A DNA stretch of 64,000 nt from Candidatus Competibacter phosphatis (GTDB taxonomy: Bacteria > Pseudomonadota > Gammaproteobacteria > Competibacterales > Competibacteraceae): contig NZ_SPMZ01000022.1 of NCBI RefSeq assembly GCF_012939995.1, forward strand, positions 37,309-101,308. Direction: 5' to 3'. The notes under the pieces were generated by a model that saw only the letters and a program-made list of their open reading frames with translations, was not told where the DNA came from and ran no database searches. Within the stretch, counting starts at the first letter, position 1. Each line of letters starts with the position of its first letter. Positions 52,645-62,918 of the stretch are shown here, piece by piece. The translations under genes and the position numbers were made by a program.

Positions 52645-53376
52645 ATGGCCACGCTGTTCATCTCCGACCTGCACCTGGATCCGCGCCGGCCCACCATCGT
52701 CTCGCTGTTCCTGGATTTTCTGGAACGGCGTGCTCGGCGGGCCGATGCCCTGTATATCCTGGGCGACTTGTTCGAGGCCTGGATCGGCGATGACGACGAC
52801 GCGGAGCTTGGGCATACCGTCGCTGGCGCACTGCGCGCACTGGTCGAATCCGGCGTGCCGACCTACTTTCTGCACGGCAACCGGGACTTTCTAGTCGGCC
52901 AAGGTTTCGCATCGGCGAGCCAAATCCAACTATTACCGGAAAGCGCGGTAATCGAGTTGGTCGGCGAAGCCGTGCTGCTGCTGCATGGCGACACGCTGTG
53001 CACCGACGATGTCGAATACCAGGCGTTTCGCGCCCAGGTCCGCGATCCGGCCTGGCAGGCGGGTCTGCTGGCGCGGCCGCTGGCGCAACGGCGGATGCTG
53101 GCCAGCCAGTTGCGGGAAACCAGCCGGCAGGCCACCCAAGCGAAAGGCACCGAGATCACCGACGTCAACCCCATGGCGGTGGAACACGCGCTGCGCACGC
53201 ATGGCGTTGACCATCTGATTCACGGTCACACCCACCGACCCGCCATTCACCAATGGATACTGGATGGTCGGCCCGCGCGGCGGGCGGTGTTGGGTGACTG
53301 GTACGAACAGGGCAGCGTACTGTGTTGCGACAGGGCCGGCTGGCGCCTGGAATCCCTGCCTCTGCCCGGCGTGTAG
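52645..53376 (+). CDS. lpxH: UDP-2,3-diacylglucosamine pyrophosphatase
   Basis: LpxH cleaves UDP-2,3-diacylglucosamine to lipid X in lipid A synthesis at the inner membrane. The 243-residue metallophosphatase has TLFISDLHLDPRRP, LYILGDLFEAWIGDDD, YFLHGNRDFLVGQGF and HLIHGHTHRPAIHQW, in family order. The position next to ppiB is conserved in gammaproteobacteria. A GTG or ATG further upstream lies inside ppiB and is not supported. Confidence 0.95.
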   Translation: MATLFISDLHLDPRRPTIVSLFLDFLERRARRADALYILGDLFEAWIGDDDDAELGHTVAGALRALVESGVPTYFLHGNRDFLVGQGFASASQIQLLPESAVIELVGEAVLLLHGDTLCTDDVEYQAFRAQVRDPAWQAGLLARPLAQRRMLASQLRETSRQATQAKGTEITDVNPMAVEHALRTHGVDHLIHGHTHRPAIHQWILDGRPARRAVLGDWYEQGSVLCCDRAGWRLESLPLPGV

Positions 53377-53380
53377 GCTC

Positions 53381-53851
53381 ATGATTCTGCTTCGCGCTCC
53401 CCGGACCGGATTGCTCGCGCACGACACGCCGGGCAGCTTTGCGGCACTGATGGACCTGTACGAGCGGAACTACATCAACCTGCGCCGGTTGTTGCCGATC
53501 ATGCCGCCCGCGTCGAGCGTGCGTACCTCGCGGGTGGCCGGAGGCCTGGATTTGCACTTACGAATCATTGGGCGTAGCCGCTACACCAGCGACCTGATTT
53601 TAACGTACCAATTTCGCCAAAACGATGGCGTGGTCACCGCCGAACCCAATCTGCATATTCGGATCTATCACGATGCACGGATGGCCGAGGTGATGGCCGC
53701 GCACTTGCGGCATCGCGCTGCCTTCATTGCCGACTTCCATCTCAACCACCAAGCGGACAGCACACATCTTCACGCTCGCTGGCAAACCAACCGTTTTCTT
53801 TTTAAATGGCTCACCTACTGCCTGCGCCAGGGCCATCGATTTACCGGGTAA
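53381..53851 (+). CDS. DUF1249-family protein (YqiB-like)
   Basis: This 156-residue cytosolic protein belongs to the DUF1249/YqiB family of unknown function. Landmarks are MDLYERNYINLRRLLP, RYTSDLILTYQF, PNLHIRIYHDARMAEVM and the C-terminal RWQTNRFLFKWLTYCLRQGH. It starts 4 bp after lpxH. In E. coli yqiB lies near cpdA and parE; here it follows lpxH, and its role is not clear from context. Confidence 0.88.
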   Translation: MILLRAPRTGLLAHDTPGSFAALMDLYERNYINLRRLLPIMPPASSVRTSRVAGGLDLHLRIIGRSRYTSDLILTYQFRQNDGVVTAEPNLHIRIYHDARMAEVMAAHLRHRAAFIADFHLNHQADSTHLHARWQTNRFLFKWLTYCLRQGHRFTG

Positions 53852-53914
53852 TCCACCCACCTCGTCTAAAATATCCATGATCTACTGAAATACCCAAGGC
53901 ATTATTTTGCCAAA

Positions 53915-53945
53915 TTAGTTGACTAGGCCGATAGGTTAATATAGT
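53915..53945 (+). promoter_or_regulatory. Promoter with IscR-type half-site upstream of iscR
   Basis: TTAGTTGACT at 53915-53924 matches the left half of the IscR type 1 site (ATAsYYGACT) except for its first base; the right half is weak. A -35 TTGACT overlaps it and a -10 TATAGT lies at 53940-53945 after a 15-bp spacer. It is about 60 bp before the iscR start, as expected for autoregulation. Confidence 0.5.
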
Positions 53946-54005
53946 TTCCTTACTCAACAGTCAGGAATTGACTTCACAGTACAGCCCAATTGCGGGGTAA
54001 TACTT

Positions 54006-54491
54006 ATGAAACTGTCGACCAAAGGCCGTTATGCGGTTACCGCCATGATGCATCTGGCCATTCACGACAAGTATGGCCCGGTCACGCTGGCCGAGATTTC
54101 CCAATGCCAGGGTATATCGCTGTCCTATCTGGAGCAGTTGTTCGCCAAGCTGCGCAAGCGCAGTCTGGTGGAAGGCGTGCGCGGTCCGGGCGGCGGTTAC
54201 CGGCTGGCGAGTTCGCCCGATCAGGTCACGGTCGCCGACATCATCAGCGCGGTCGACGAACGGCTGGACACCACCCGCTGCTTCGGGCATGAGAACTGCC
54301 AGGAAGGCCGGCGCTGCCTGACGCACGAATTGTGGACCGACCTCAGCCGGCAGATTTTCACCTTTCTGGAAGGCATCACCCTGGCGCAATTCGTCGAACG
54401 TCCGGCGGTCTGCGAAGTGGTGCGCCGCCAAAATGGCTCGCGCCGACGCGATCGCTCCAGCGAACGAGTGCCGGCTTCGGCCGTAGCCTGA
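54006..54491 (+). CDS. iscR: Fe-S cluster regulator IscR
   Basis: The 161-residue Rrf2-family regulator binds a 2Fe-2S cluster and controls Fe-S assembly genes. It has the helix-turn-helix LAEISQCQGISLSYLEQLF and the wing GVRGPGGGYRLA. The cluster ligands C92, C98, C104 and H107 keep the exact E. coli spacing (CFGHENC, RRCLTH). It starts MKLSTKGRYAVTAM. It lies 19 bp before iscS. Confidence 0.95.
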   Translation: MKLSTKGRYAVTAMMHLAIHDKYGPVTLAEISQCQGISLSYLEQLFAKLRKRSLVEGVRGPGGGYRLASSPDQVTVADIISAVDERLDTTRCFGHENCQEGRRCLTHELWTDLSRQIFTFLEGITLAQFVERPAVCEVVRRQNGSRRRDRSSERVPASAVA

Positions 54492-54510
54492 TCGGCTTCC
54501 CCATGCCGTA

Positions 54511-55728
54511 ATGCGACTGCCAGTTTATCTGGATTACGCGGCAACCACCCCAACGGATCCGCGGGTTGCCGTCATCCTGAGTCAGCATCTCGGTCAGGAC
54601 GGTATCTTCGGCAACCCTTCTTCCAACACCCACTCTTTCGGTCGAACGGCGGCCCGGGCGGTCGAAACCGCCCGGACGCATGTCGCCGCCCTGCTCGACA
54701 TCGACCCCGGCGCAATCGTTTGGACTTCCGGCGCGACCGAGGCCAACAACCTCGCTTTGTTTGGCGTCATGCGTGCCTATGCCCGCAAGGGCCGACATCT
54801 AGTCACCAGCAAGACCGAACACAAGGCCGTGCTTGACGTTTGCCGGCGGTTGGAACGCGAGGGTTGCGCCATCACCTACCTCGACCCGAACTCGGACGGG
54901 TCGCTTCCGCTGGAACGAGTCGCGGCGGCGCTGCGGCCAGACACCGTGCTGGTCTCGCTGATGCATGTCAACAACGAAACCGGCGTGGCGCAGGATCTGC
55001 CCACCATCGGCGCGCTGGTTCGAAACCATGGCGCGCTGCTGCATGTGGATGCATCCCAGAGCGCGGGCAAGCTGCCGCTCGATCTGCAAGCCCTGCCAGT
55101 GGATCTATTGAGCCTCAGCGCGCACAAGTTGTACGGCCCCAAAGGCATCGGCGCGTTGGTCGTGCGCCAACGCCCGGTTCGAGTGCGGCTGGAGCCACTG
55201 CTGTACGGCGGTGGCCAGGAACGCGGGTTACGGGCCGGCACGCTACCCGTCCATCAGATTGTCGCCATGGGGGAAGCCTGCCGGATCGCCCGCGTCGAGA
55301 TGGAAGCCGAACAGGCCCGCATCCGGCGGCTGCGCGACCGACTGTGGCAAGGATTGGCGGCGTTGGGTGATGTCGAACTGAACGGCCATCCTGAGCGGAA
55401 CGTGGCCGGTATCCTCAACGTCAGCTTTGCCGGTATTGCCGCCGAAGCACTACTGGACGCCCTGCCGGAGATCGCCCTTGCCACCGGCTCCGCTTGCACC
55501 TCCGCCAGCCACGAACCCTCGCATGTGCTGCGAGCGATGGCTTGCGATGCCATGCGGATGCGTGGCGCGGTCCGCTTCAGTCTGGGCCGCTTCACCACTG
55601 TCGAGGAAATCGACTACACCATCGATGCGGTAACGGCGGCGGTCACCCGGCTGCGGGAGCTATCCCCGGTATGGGAGACAGGCCAGGGAAGTCCGAAGTA
55701 CCGCGCGGTGGATTGGGCGGCACCATGA
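54511..55728 (+). CDS. iscS: Cysteine desulfurase IscS-like
   Basis: This PLP enzyme takes sulfur from cysteine for Fe-S clusters and thio-modified tRNA. The 405-residue protein has H104 in TKTEHKAVLDV, the PLP Lys206 in SLSAHKLYGPKG, DNA-free loop RAGTLPVHQIVAMGEA, and the persulfide-forming Cys329 in LATGSACTSASHEPSHVLRA. The residue numbers closely match E. coli IscS. iscU does not follow; the next gene is a flavin-binding-fold protein. The rest of the assembly genes must lie elsewhere. Confidence 0.94.
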   Translation: MRLPVYLDYAATTPTDPRVAVILSQHLGQDGIFGNPSSNTHSFGRTAARAVETARTHVAALLDIDPGAIVWTSGATEANNLALFGVMRAYARKGRHLVTSKTEHKAVLDVCRRLEREGCAITYLDPNSDGSLPLERVAAALRPDTVLVSLMHVNNETGVAQDLPTIGALVRNHGALLHVDASQSAGKLPLDLQALPVDLLSLSAHKLYGPKGIGALVVRQRPVRVRLEPLLYGGGQERGLRAGTLPVHQIVAMGEACRIARVEMEAEQARIRRLRDRLWQGLAALGDVELNGHPERNVAGILNVSFAGIAAEALLDALPEIALATGSACTSASHEPSHVLRAMACDAMRMRGAVRFSLGRFTTVEEIDYTIDAVTAAVTRLRELSPVWETGQGSPKYRAVDWAAP

Positions 55729-55744
55729 GCGGGCGTGGCGACCG

Positions 55745-56224
55745 ATGAACCTCCAAGAACAACGCCTAATGCTAACCCTGATTCGCGACCGGCGCTGGGC
55801 GGCTCTCGCTACTCAGGGTCCAGATGGGCCGGATGCGTCCTGGGTCGCCTATGTCCCGGAACCGGATTGCAGCGGTTTCCTGCTGCACCTCAGCACGCTG
55901 TCCGCCCACACTCGCAATCTGCTGACCCACCCACGCGCCGGGCTGACGATCAGCGAACCGGAACGGGACGACGAAGATCCGCAGACGCTGGCTCGGGTAA
56001 CGATACAAGGCGAAATCGCGACCATTCCCCATGACCACCCGGACTACCCGTCGGCGGCATTATGCTATCAGGAGCGGCTACCGGCTTCGGTGCCACGCTT
56101 CGAGTTCGGCGATTTTCTGCTGCTGCGTCTGATCCCAGTTCGGGTCCGCTTTATCGGCGGCTTCGCCCGTGCTTATACCCTGGATTACGACGGGCTGCGG
56201 GCGTCCGCTCAGTGCACCAGTTGA
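55745..56224 (+). CDS. PPOX-fold flavin/heme-binding protein (HugZ-like)
   Basis: The 159-residue protein belongs to the pyridoxamine-5'-phosphate oxidase-like fold. It has MLTLIRDRRWAALATQGPDG, FLLHLSTLSAHTRNLLTHPR and AGLTISEPERDDEDP, typical of the HugZ/PPOX branch, and the ending LLRLIPVRVRFIGGFARAYT. These proteins bind flavin or heme. It starts 16 bp after iscS and may be in the iscRS operon. Its 3' end overlaps the convergent gspF by 16 bp. Confidence 0.85.
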   Translation: MNLQEQRLMLTLIRDRRWAALATQGPDGPDASWVAYVPEPDCSGFLLHLSTLSAHTRNLLTHPRAGLTISEPERDDEDPQTLARVTIQGEIATIPHDHPDYPSAALCYQERLPASVPRFEFGDFLLLRLIPVRVRFIGGFARAYTLDYDGLRASAQCTS

Positions 56225-57426
56225 TTGAGATCGAAGATCGGCAGCAGAATCGCCAGTACGATCACCAGCACCACGCCGCCCATGACCAGAATCAGCATGG
56301 GTTCGAAAATCCCCAGCAGCGCGGCGATCAAGGTCTCGGTCTCCCGCTCTTGCTGCACTGCCGCCCGCTCCAGCATGCTCTCCAAGCGACCGCTGGCCTC
56401 GCCGCTGGCAATGAGCTGCACGGTCATTGGCGGGAAAAAGCCACTGGCGCTAACCGCCTTGTGCAGGCTGGCGCCTTCCTTGACTCGCACCGCCGCCTGC
56501 TCCACCGCTTCCCGCATCGGCAGGTTGCCGAGCACCTGCGAGGAAATCCGCAAAGCCTCCAGCACCGGCACGCCGCTCGCCATCAGGATGCTGAAGGTGC
56601 GGGCAAAGCGGGCGGTATTGGTCCCCCGGATCAAGCGCGCCAGCAGCGGCAAACGCAACAGTACGCGATGTACCCGCCGCCGGAACCCGACCCGACGCAA
56701 CGCGTAGACCCAGCCAGCCACGCCGGCCGCCAACGCGAGCAACATCAGCCAACCATACTGGCGCAGAAAATCGCTCAGGGCGATCAGGCCACGGGTCAGC
56801 GCCGGCAACTGCTGGTTGAGGCTGCCGAACACCTGCACGACCTGTGGCACCACATAGGTCAGCAAGCCGGCGACGATCAGGATGGCGACGCCGGTCAGCA
56901 GCAAGGGGTAGAACAACGCCAGCCCGACCTTCTGGCGCATCTGCTGGCGGGCCTCGGTGTAATCGGCCAGCCGCTCGAACACCACATCGAGATGGCCGGA
57001 TTGCTCGCCGGCGGCGACGGTGGCCCGATACAGCTCCGGGAATACCTGCGGAAAATCGCCGAGCGCGGTCGCCAACGTGTGGCCTTCCAACACCCGGGTG
57101 CGCACCGCCAGCAGTAAACCGCTCAAGCGTGCCCGCTCGGCCTGCTGAGCCACCGCGCCCAGCGCTTCTTCCAGCGGCAAACCGGAACCGACCAGAGTCG
57201 CCAATTGCCGGGTAATCAAGGCCAGATCGGTGGCGCTGATCCGAACCCGCCCGCTCCACCAGTGACCACCGCGCCGACGCTCGCGACTGGCCACCTCCTC
57301 GACGCCCAATGGGTTCAGACCCCGCTCGCGCAGCGCCTGCCGGGCTAAACGGGGAGTATCGGCTTCGATCAAACCCTTGCGCTGACGCCCTTTGAGGTCG
57401 AGTGCGCTGTACTGAAAAGCGGGCAC
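56209..57426 (-). CDS. gspF: Type II secretion inner-membrane protein GspF
   Basis: GspF is the polytopic platform protein of the type II secretion system. The 405-residue protein has two T2SF domains, the first with FARTFSILMASGVPVLEALR and EQSGHLDVVFERLADY, and the family start MPAFQYSALDLKGRQRKGLI. The C-terminus ILAILLPIFDLNQLVH is the standard ending. It abuts gspE with no gap (stop at the gspE boundary), indicating coupling. Confidence 0.94.
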   Translation of the reverse strand: MPAFQYSALDLKGRQRKGLIEADTPRLARQALRERGLNPLGVEEVASRERRRGGHWWSGRVRISATDLALITRQLATLVGSGLPLEEALGAVAQQAERARLSGLLLAVRTRVLEGHTLATALGDFPQVFPELYRATVAAGEQSGHLDVVFERLADYTEARQQMRQKVGLALFYPLLLTGVAILIVAGLLTYVVPQVVQVFGSLNQQLPALTRGLIALSDFLRQYGWLMLLALAAGVAGWVYALRRVGFRRRVHRVLLRLPLLARLIRGTNTARFARTFSILMASGVPVLEALRISSQVLGNLPMREAVEQAAVRVKEGASLHKAVSASGFFPPMTVQLIASGEASGRLESMLERAAVQQERETETLIAALLGIFEPMLILVMGGVVLVIVLAILLPIFDLNQLVH

Positions 57427-58977
57427 CTAGTCCTCCTTGGTCACCCGAATCAACTCCGATAACGCGGTATCGCCCGCCAGCACTCGCCGGCGGCCATCGT
57501 CGCGCATACTGGGGCTGGACAAGCGGGCATGGCGCTCCATTTCCTGCTCGCCCTTGCCCTCGTGAATCAGGGTTTGCATCGCCTCGTCCAGCACCACCAA
57601 CTCGAAAATCCCGGTGCGACCCCGGAATCCGGTCTGGTTGCACTGGCCGCAACCGGCCGGAACGTAGAGCGTCGGCAACACGGCGGGATCGACGCACAGC
57701 ACATCGCAATCGGCCGGAGTGGCGACATGCGGCTGTTTGCAATGTGGACACAGCTTGCGTACCAGGCGCTGAGCCAGCACGCCAATCAGTGATGAGGACA
57801 ACAGAAACGGTTCCACGCCCATATCGCGCAGTCGGGTGATGGCGCCGACCGCGCTGTTGGTGTGCAAGGTGGACAACACCAGATGACCGGTTAGCGACGC
57901 CTGCACCGCGATTTCGGCTGTTTCCAGATCGCGGATTTCGCCGACCATGACCACGTCGGGGTCCTGGCGCAGGATGGCGCGCAAGCCACGGGCAAAGGTC
58001 ATCTCGACCTTGGTATTGACCTGGGTTTGGCTGACTCCGTCCAGGTAATACTCGATGGGGTCCTCGACGGTCATGATATTGCGCTTGCGGTCGTTGAGCT
58101 GGGTCAAGCCGGCGTAGAGAGTGGTGGTCTTGCCGGAACCGGTCGGGCCAGTGACCAGCAAGATGCCGTGCGGGCGATGGATCACCTTCAACAGGCGCAA
58201 TTCGTCGTGCGCCTGCATACCCAGATGGCGCAAATCCAATCGGCCCTCGCGCTTGTCCAGCAGGCGCAGCACCACCCGTTCGCCATGACCAGTCGGCAGG
58301 GTCGAGACCCGCACGTCCACCGGTCGCCCGGCCACCTTGAGCGAAATTCGCCCGTCCTGCGGCAGACGCTTTTCGGCGATATCAAGATGGGCCATGACCT
58401 TGACGCGAGAGACCAGCAGCGGCCCCAGCGCCCTTGGCGGCTGCAGAGCCTCTCGCAACACGCCGTCCACCCGGAACCGCACCAGCAGCCGGTTTTCGAA
58501 TGCTTCGATGTGGATATCCGAAGCGCTCTCCTTGATCGCTCCGGTCAGCAGCGCATTGATCAAGCGGATGATCGGCGCGTCGTCGGCGCTTTCCAGCAAA
58601 TCCTCCGGCTCGGGCAGGCTCTGCGCCACCTGATTGAGGTCCATCTCATCACCGAGATCCTCCATCATGCGCGCCGCGCCGTCGCTGTCACCTTCGTAGC
58701 TGTCCTGCAACATCCGCTCGAAATGCTCGACCGGCACCAGCACCGGCCGCAAGGGGGTATTCAGAAAACGGCGTAGTTCCACCAAACTGCGCGTGCCGAT
58801 ACCCTGTCGGCAGGCGACGGTCACCCTGCCATCCTCCTCGTCCACCACCAACACGCCATGGCGCTTGGCAAACGCGTAAGGCAACAAAGGATGTTCGCCC
58901 AGGGTCTCGCCCGCGCCAGCCGGCAAGGTCTCACCCACGTCAGCCGGCAGGGATTCGACGCTGGCTGGCTCATTCAT
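57427..58977 (-). CDS. gspE: Type II secretion ATPase GspE
   Basis: GspE is the cytosolic hexameric ATPase. The 516-residue protein has the N-terminal E domain ([15 protein letters not shown]), the Walker [16 protein letters not shown], the Asp boxes [20 protein letters not shown] and [20 protein letters not shown], and the tetracysteine zinc site (KLCPHCK, then [13 protein letters not shown]). The start overlaps gspD by 4 bp. Confidence 0.95.
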   Translation of the reverse strand: MNEPASVESLPADVGETLPAGAGETLGEHPLLPYAFAKRHGVLVVDEEDGRVTVACRQGIGTRSLVELRRFLNTPLRPVLVPVEHFERMLQDSYEGDSDGAARMMEDLGDEMDLNQVAQSLPEPEDLLESADDAPIIRLINALLTGAIKESASDIHIEAFENRLLVRFRVDGVLREALQPPRALGPLLVSRVKVMAHLDIAEKRLPQDGRISLKVAGRPVDVRVSTLPTGHGERVVLRLLDKREGRLDLRHLGMQAHDELRLLKVIHRPHGILLVTGPTGSGKTTTLYAGLTQLNDRKRNIMTVEDPIEYYLDGVSQTQVNTKVEMTFARGLRAILRQDPDVVMVGEIRDLETAEIAVQASLTGHLVLSTLHTNSAVGAITRLRDMGVEPFLLSSSLIGVLAQRLVRKLCPHCKQPHVATPADCDVLCVDPAVLPTLYVPAGCGQCNQTGFRGRTGIFELVVLDEAMQTLIHEGKGEQEMERHARLSSPSMRDDGRRRVLAGDTALSELIRVTKED

Positions 58978-61109
58978 CGGTTGTTGAATCCGGTGTCCAC
59001 CGGTTCCGCAGCGGGCGGGACGACCGGCGGCGGCGCCGGTTTTTCCGTCTCCGTGTTCAGAATCGTCCCTTGCGCCTTCACTTCCTCCTGAGGTTTCAGC
59101 ACCGGCGATTGCACGTCGGGCAGCAGGTAAACGCCTTTATCGCGTGCTGCCAGTTGCTCCTGACGGATATAGCTGTACTTACTGCTGGTATACAGATTGC
59201 CCTGTGCCGGGTCTCGCAGGATCACCGGATGCAGGAATACCATCAGATTGCGTTTGAGCTTGGAGGTATTACGGTAGCGGAACAGGTTACCCAACAACGG
59301 AATATCGCCCAGCAGTGGCACTTTCTGCGCGGTCTCGGTCAACTGATCGTCGATCAGTCCGCCCAGAACCAGAATCTGCCCATCCTCGACCATGACGTTG
59401 GTCTTGATGGCCCGTTTGTTGGTGGTCGGTCCTTGGGTCGCCGCGTTGGCCGATGCCACCACGTTGGACACTTCCTGAGCAATTTCCAGCTTGACAGCGT
59501 TGCCTTCGTTGATCTGCGGCTTGACCTTGAGGGTGATACCGACGTCCTGGCGCTGGATGGTCTGAAATGGATTCCCAACCTGTGAAGTCGTGTCGCTTCC
59601 ACTACTGGTCGAAGTAGTATAGGTACCGGTCACGAAGGGCACGTTCTGGCCGACGACGATTTCCGCCTCCTCGTTGTCCAGCGTCACCACGACCGGCGTG
59701 GACAACACATTGGTATCGGCATCCTTGGCCAAGGCGCTGATCAGGGCACCGAAGCGGTTGTTACCGGTGAAGTCGCCCACCGCAATCTGAGCCCCTTGCG
59801 GGATCCGCGCCGCCGAAATCGCGGTTAAATCGCCGCTGTCGGCTTGAGCCGCCAACCCGATGATGTTGGCCAGACTGGAGGTACCAGCATCGAAATTAGT
59901 GAAACCGACCAATCCATTCGAACTGGCGTCGATCACCCACTGCACGCCCAATTCGGCCGCTTTTTCGGCGGAGATCTCGGCGATGACCGCCTCCACCAGC
60001 ACCTGGGCACGGCGCACATCCAGTTGGGCGATCACCGAACGGATCGAACGGATAGCCTCCGGCGGCGCAGTGATGACCAGCGAGTTGGTTGTTTCGTCGG
60101 CCTGGATATCCACCAAGCTGGCGCTGCTTCCGCTACTGCTCCCGCCCGGCGGCACAGCTTGCCCACCCGGCACCGGCGCGTTACGCGCGGCTTCGCTGCT
60201 CACATTCTTGCTGACGCCTTGCAGGACCGTCACCAGATCCTTGGCCTTGGCATAACGCAGATAGACAACCTGGGTATTACCGCCGCTGTCCACCGGGGTA
60301 TCCAGGTGGGCGATCAGGGTCCGCAGCCGCAACCGCGACAGCTTGTCCCCACTCAACAGAATGCTATTGGTGCGCTCGTCCGCTACCATGCGTGGCGGCG
60401 TGCCGACGGTGGCGGCCGGATCGTTGCGGGCCTTGCCCTGTTCCAAGGCGGTGAGTACTCGCACCACCTCGGTGGCCGAGGCGTGCCGCAATGCCACGAT
60501 CTCCACTTCCTCGTTGCTGGCCAGATCGATCCGGCTGATGATACTGGCGACACGTTCGACATTGGCGGCACTATCGGAAACGATCAGGACATTGGTGGGG
60601 GTGTAAGCCGCCAGATGTCCCTGTGGCGGGATCAACGGACGCAGGATCGGTACGATCTGGGCGGCGGAAACGTTCTGAACCTGGATGACCCGGGTAACGA
60701 CCTGATCCGGCTCGACACCTTGCCGCTGATCGATGGTGGGGATGCTTTCCTGCTTGGCCCCCGCCGCCGGCACGATCTTGATCACCTTGCCGCTGGGCAC
60801 AGCGGCGAAGCCATGCACGCCCAGCACCGCCAGAAATACTTCGTAAAGCTCCTTCTCGTCCATCGGCTTGGCGGAAATAATCGTCACCCGGCCCTTGACC
60901 CGCGGATCGACGATGAAATTCTTGCCAGTCAGCACCGACATACTCTCGACCAGGGCATTGATGTCGGCATCCTTGAGGTTCAAGGTCACTGGCGCGGCCC
61001 ACGCTAGCGCGGTGAGCAACAGGCCCAGCAGCAACGCGCCCAGGACCCTGCGGCGCGGGCGCCACTTGCGGGAAATTGATGGTCTGTCGGGCCAGTGGAT
61101 CATCGTCAT
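58974..61109 (-). CDS. gspD: Type II secretion secretin GspD
   Basis: GspD forms the outer-membrane channel. The 711-residue protein has a signal-like segment ([17 protein letters not shown]), N-domain repeats ([60 protein letters not shown]) and the secretin core with [27 protein letters not shown] and [20 protein letters not shown]. The Pro-rich C-terminal tail is the S-domain region that binds a pilotin, in a variable form. Confidence 0.95.
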   Translation of the reverse strand: MTMIHWPDRPSISRKWRPRRRVLGALLLGLLLTALAWAAPVTLNLKDADINALVESMSVLTGKNFIVDPRVKGRVTIISAKPMDEKELYEVFLAVLGVHGFAAVPSGKVIKIVPAAGAKQESIPTIDQRQGVEPDQVVTRVIQVQNVSAAQIVPILRPLIPPQGHLAAYTPTNVLIVSDSAANVERVASIISRIDLASNEEVEIVALRHASATEVVRVLTALEQGKARNDPAATVGTPPRMVADERTNSILLSGDKLSRLRLRTLIAHLDTPVDSGGNTQVVYLRYAKAKDLVTVLQGVSKNVSSEAARNAPVPGGQAVPPGGSSSGSSASLVDIQADETTNSLVITAPPEAIRSIRSVIAQLDVRRAQVLVEAVIAEISAEKAAELGVQWVIDASSNGLVGFTNFDAGTSSLANIIGLAAQADSGDLTAISAARIPQGAQIAVGDFTGNNRFGALISALAKDADTNVLSTPVVVTLDNEEAEIVVGQNVPFVTGTYTTSTSSGSDTTSQVGNPFQTIQRQDVGITLKVKPQINEGNAVKLEIAQEVSNVVASANAATQGPTTNKRAIKTNVMVEDGQILVLGGLIDDQLTETAQKVPLLGDIPLLGNLFRYRNTSKLKRNLMVFLHPVILRDPAQGNLYTSSKYSYIRQEQLAARDKGVYLLPDVQSPVLKPQEEVKAQGTILNTETEKPAPPPVVPPAAEPVDTGFNNR

Positions 61110-61148
61110 CGTTATGGGGTCCGATCGTTGGGCGCCAATCTCCGATTA

Positions 61149-62140
61149 TCAGGGAACTGGCCCGTTCAGGGAAAAAAGTAGGGGGATTTCGGTGCCACCG
61201 CGCAGCACCCGCACATTGATCCGATCGGCGCTCAACACTTCCCGCAAAATGGCGAAACCCTGCATGGGATTGTTGATGCGGGTACCGTTGACCTCGGTAA
61301 TCACATCGCCGCTATTCAGGTTAAGCCGCTGCATCAGCTCGCGGTCCCGCCCCGGACGCAGTCGAAACCCGATGAATTGGCCGTTTTGCACATAGGGGCT
61401 GGCGAAGGCGATATTTTCCAGGACTTGCGGCCGAGTCGCCGCCTCATCGCGCAGATGCTGTGCCACGGCGGTCGCATCGATCACTTGAGGCGCACCAGCA
61501 CCGGTGGGTTCGGACCCTGGTTCAGGTTCGGGTTCGGGCATGGGCTCGACGGGCGGCAGGTCTTCCGGAACGGGGGATGGTGGGCGGGCAGCCGTGCCCA
61601 GCTTGGGAAGATTAAGCACTTCCTGCCGACCTGGCGGGACACGACCACATGATCACGCTGGATCTGTTCCAGACGGGCACCACCGGGCAACGAGTCGCCG
61701 ATGCGATAGCCGCGCTCCAGATTGCTGCCTTCGGCGATCAGCGCCAGCGCCCTGCTATCGCCCTGCTCGATGAAAAACACGCCGGCCAAGTGTAGGTCGA
61801 GCGGAGTCGCCGGAATGACGGGTGGAGGCGCCACCACCGGCTGGCTCGCCTCCATCCGTCCAAACAGATGCCAGGCAGCGATGGTGCTGTAATCAATCTG
61901 CCCGGCGGAACTTGCGGGTTCGGCGGTGGATGCGCCTCCCGCTGGCACCGGCCGGACCGCCGGCGAAAACCGGCCGGATAGGAAAGTCAGCGTCAATTGC
62001 GCCAGGGAACCGGCCAGCAAAATGACCAGGACGACATTGACCACTCGCACGGCAACCGGCAGCCAGACCTCCGGTCGCGGCAAGGCCAGCCACATACGTT
62101 TTTTTACCGCCAGCAGGGCGCGTTGTGCAAAATCGGTCAA
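61149..62140 (-). CDS. gspC: Type II secretion protein GspC (one apparent frameshift)
   Basis: GspC links the inner-membrane platform to the secretin. Corrected length is about 330 residues. It has a cytosolic N-terminus, one transmembrane helix (VVNVVLVILLAGSLAQLTL), the HR domain (IAAWHLFGRM, GVFFIEQGDSRALALIAEGS) and a C-terminal PDZ domain (LQVLENI-like region then LNSGDVITEVNGTRINNPMQ). The frame changes near 61627, where one G seems missing before QEVLNLPKLG. It heads a gspC-D-E-F operon; pseudopilin genes are not in this window. Confidence 0.88.
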
Positions 62141-62477
62141 GATAGGATTCTGGGTGCAAACGGGGGCTCGATACGTTTTGAGAATAACAAAAAATCCGCC
62201 GTCAACCCTGAGTTTTTCGCTTCAGACCCCGTTCCAGATCCGGCGCTCACAACTCGGCCGGTAATGCCAGAGCCGTTCCCTTCGACCCGACAGCTACCCC
62301 GGAATCCCGGAACGCCGGCGCTAGAACGCCGGAGACAAACGGCGCAATCCCTCCAAACCCATTCCTGCCGTCATGGTTGCGGAATCGCTTCCAGAACCTG
62401 CCGGAACGCTCACCATCACGGCACAGCCAAAATCGACTCCACCAAGCTGTTCTCGGCGGGCCGAAACGACCACCCGC

Positions 62478-62813
62478 TCAATCATCGTAATAGTGGCGGT
62501 GCTTGTAGTGCCCTCGGTGCCGGCCAGGGTGGCGATAGTAAGGCGGTGGACCGTAGTCGCGATAGCCAGGCCGATCCACATAGATGACATCGGGCTGGCG
62601 GTAACGTCTGGTGGTAATCGCGGTTCCAGCCGCGCCACCCAACGCGCCGCCCAGGATCGCACCTTCGCGCCCACCCAACTCGGAACCCACGCCCGCGCCC
62701 AATGCGCCGCCCAGCGCGCCGCCCAGCATCGCATCGGCCGTCGGACCGGCCCATAGCACCGCCGGTGCGCCGAACATGACTGCGGCCAATAAAGAAGGTA
62801 TCGCCCTATTCAT
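62478..62813 (-). CDS. Glycine-zipper protein with basic C-terminus
   Basis: The 111-residue exported protein has a signal peptide (IPSLLAAVMFGAPAVLWAG), then a glycine zipper (MLGGALGGALGAGVGSELGG, AILGGALGGAAGTAI). The tail is rich in Tyr, Arg and His (RPGYRDYGPPPYYRHPGRHR). Such proteins insert into or associate with the outer membrane; the function is unknown. I chose ATG 62813, after a GAGGGGAGTG site, because the 15 codons before it do not look like a signal sequence. Confidence 0.75.
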   Translation of the reverse strand: MNRAIPSLLAAVMFGAPAVLWAGPTADAMLGGALGGALGAGVGSELGGREGAILGGALGGAAGTAITTRRYRQPDVIYVDRPGYRDYGPPPYYRHPGRHRGHYKHRHYYDD

Positions 62814-62918
62814 GACATCACTCCCCTCAGATGGATGAATAATTCTGCTATTTACCATCGTAGTCGAGAAAAACTGAATGAGCGCTGACCGATCAACCGA
62901 GCGGGTGCCTGAAGCCGG

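Noticed and set aside
59844..61007. Plus-strand frame of 387 codons inside gspD
   Set aside because: Antisense to a clear secretin; no homology seen.
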